This document shows, in pieces, positions 6,116 to 6,128 of a DNA stretch of 6,128 bases. The position numbers and the translations under genes are program-made. Source of the stretch: Candidatus Krumholzibacteriia bacterium (GTDB lineage Bacteria; Krumholzibacteriota; Krumholzibacteriia; LZORAL124-64-63); the NCBI GenBank assembly GCA_014859985.1, contig JACZKN010000068.1, positions 1 through 6,128 of the forward strand, read 5' to 3'. Within the stretch, counting starts at the first letter, position 1, and each line of letters starts with the position of its first letter. The notes under the pieces are model-generated. The model saw nothing but the letters and a program-made list of their open reading frames with translations, was not told the origin of the DNA and did not search any database.

Positions 6116-6128
6116 CGCTGTCCGGCCC

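Overview
The window is very GC-rich DNA with an outer membrane-type gene content: one outer-membrane beta-barrel protein and two lipoproteins. This points to a high-GC Gram-negative (diderm) bacterium capable of extracellular or periplasmic multiheme electron transfer. Desulfuromonadota/Myxococcota-like lineages or candidate phyla such as Krumholzibacteriota or Eisenbacteria would fit, but the sequence alone does not settle the phylum.

Layout, all on the + strand: (1) the 3' part of a large outer-membrane beta-barrel gene, open at the left edge and ending at 1867. The first 61 bases are a perfect 28-bp inverted repeat, so the extreme left end may be a fold-back artefact. (2) A short gap with a GC-rich hairpin. 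(3) A TetR-family regulator (about 1923-2567) that overlaps the next start by ATGA. (4) A multiheme c-type cytochrome lipoprotein (2564-4054) with 11 CXXCH sites and one CX3CH site. Its frame is interrupted by a single in-frame TGA at codon 74. Coding continues in the same frame on both sides, and a 7-bp stem with a GG-containing loop begins 12 nt after the TGA, so I read the TGA as a probable selenocysteine codon with a bacterial-type SECIS. (5) A 104-nt gap with three successive hairpins, then a good Shine-Dalgarno. (6) A 635-aa lipoprotein with four rhodanese-like domains, built from a tandem duplication of a two-domain unit with an exact 301-codon offset. (7) A strong 13-bp hairpin as the probable end of the unit.

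Beta-barrel, multiheme cytochrome lipoprotein and rhodanese lipoprotein are together the components of the Geobacter extHIJKL porin-cytochrome conduit, which from memory is linked to selenite/tellurite and metal reduction. The likely working model is as follows. The barrel spans the outer membrane, the cytochrome carries electrons through or beside it, the rhodanese lipoprotein handles a sulfur/selenium (chalcogen) substrate, and the TetR protein controls the unit. If the TGA is selenocysteine, full-length cytochrome would be made only when selenium is available, which would tie the apparatus to selenium supply. Function is inferred from domain content and neighbourhood, not shown directly.
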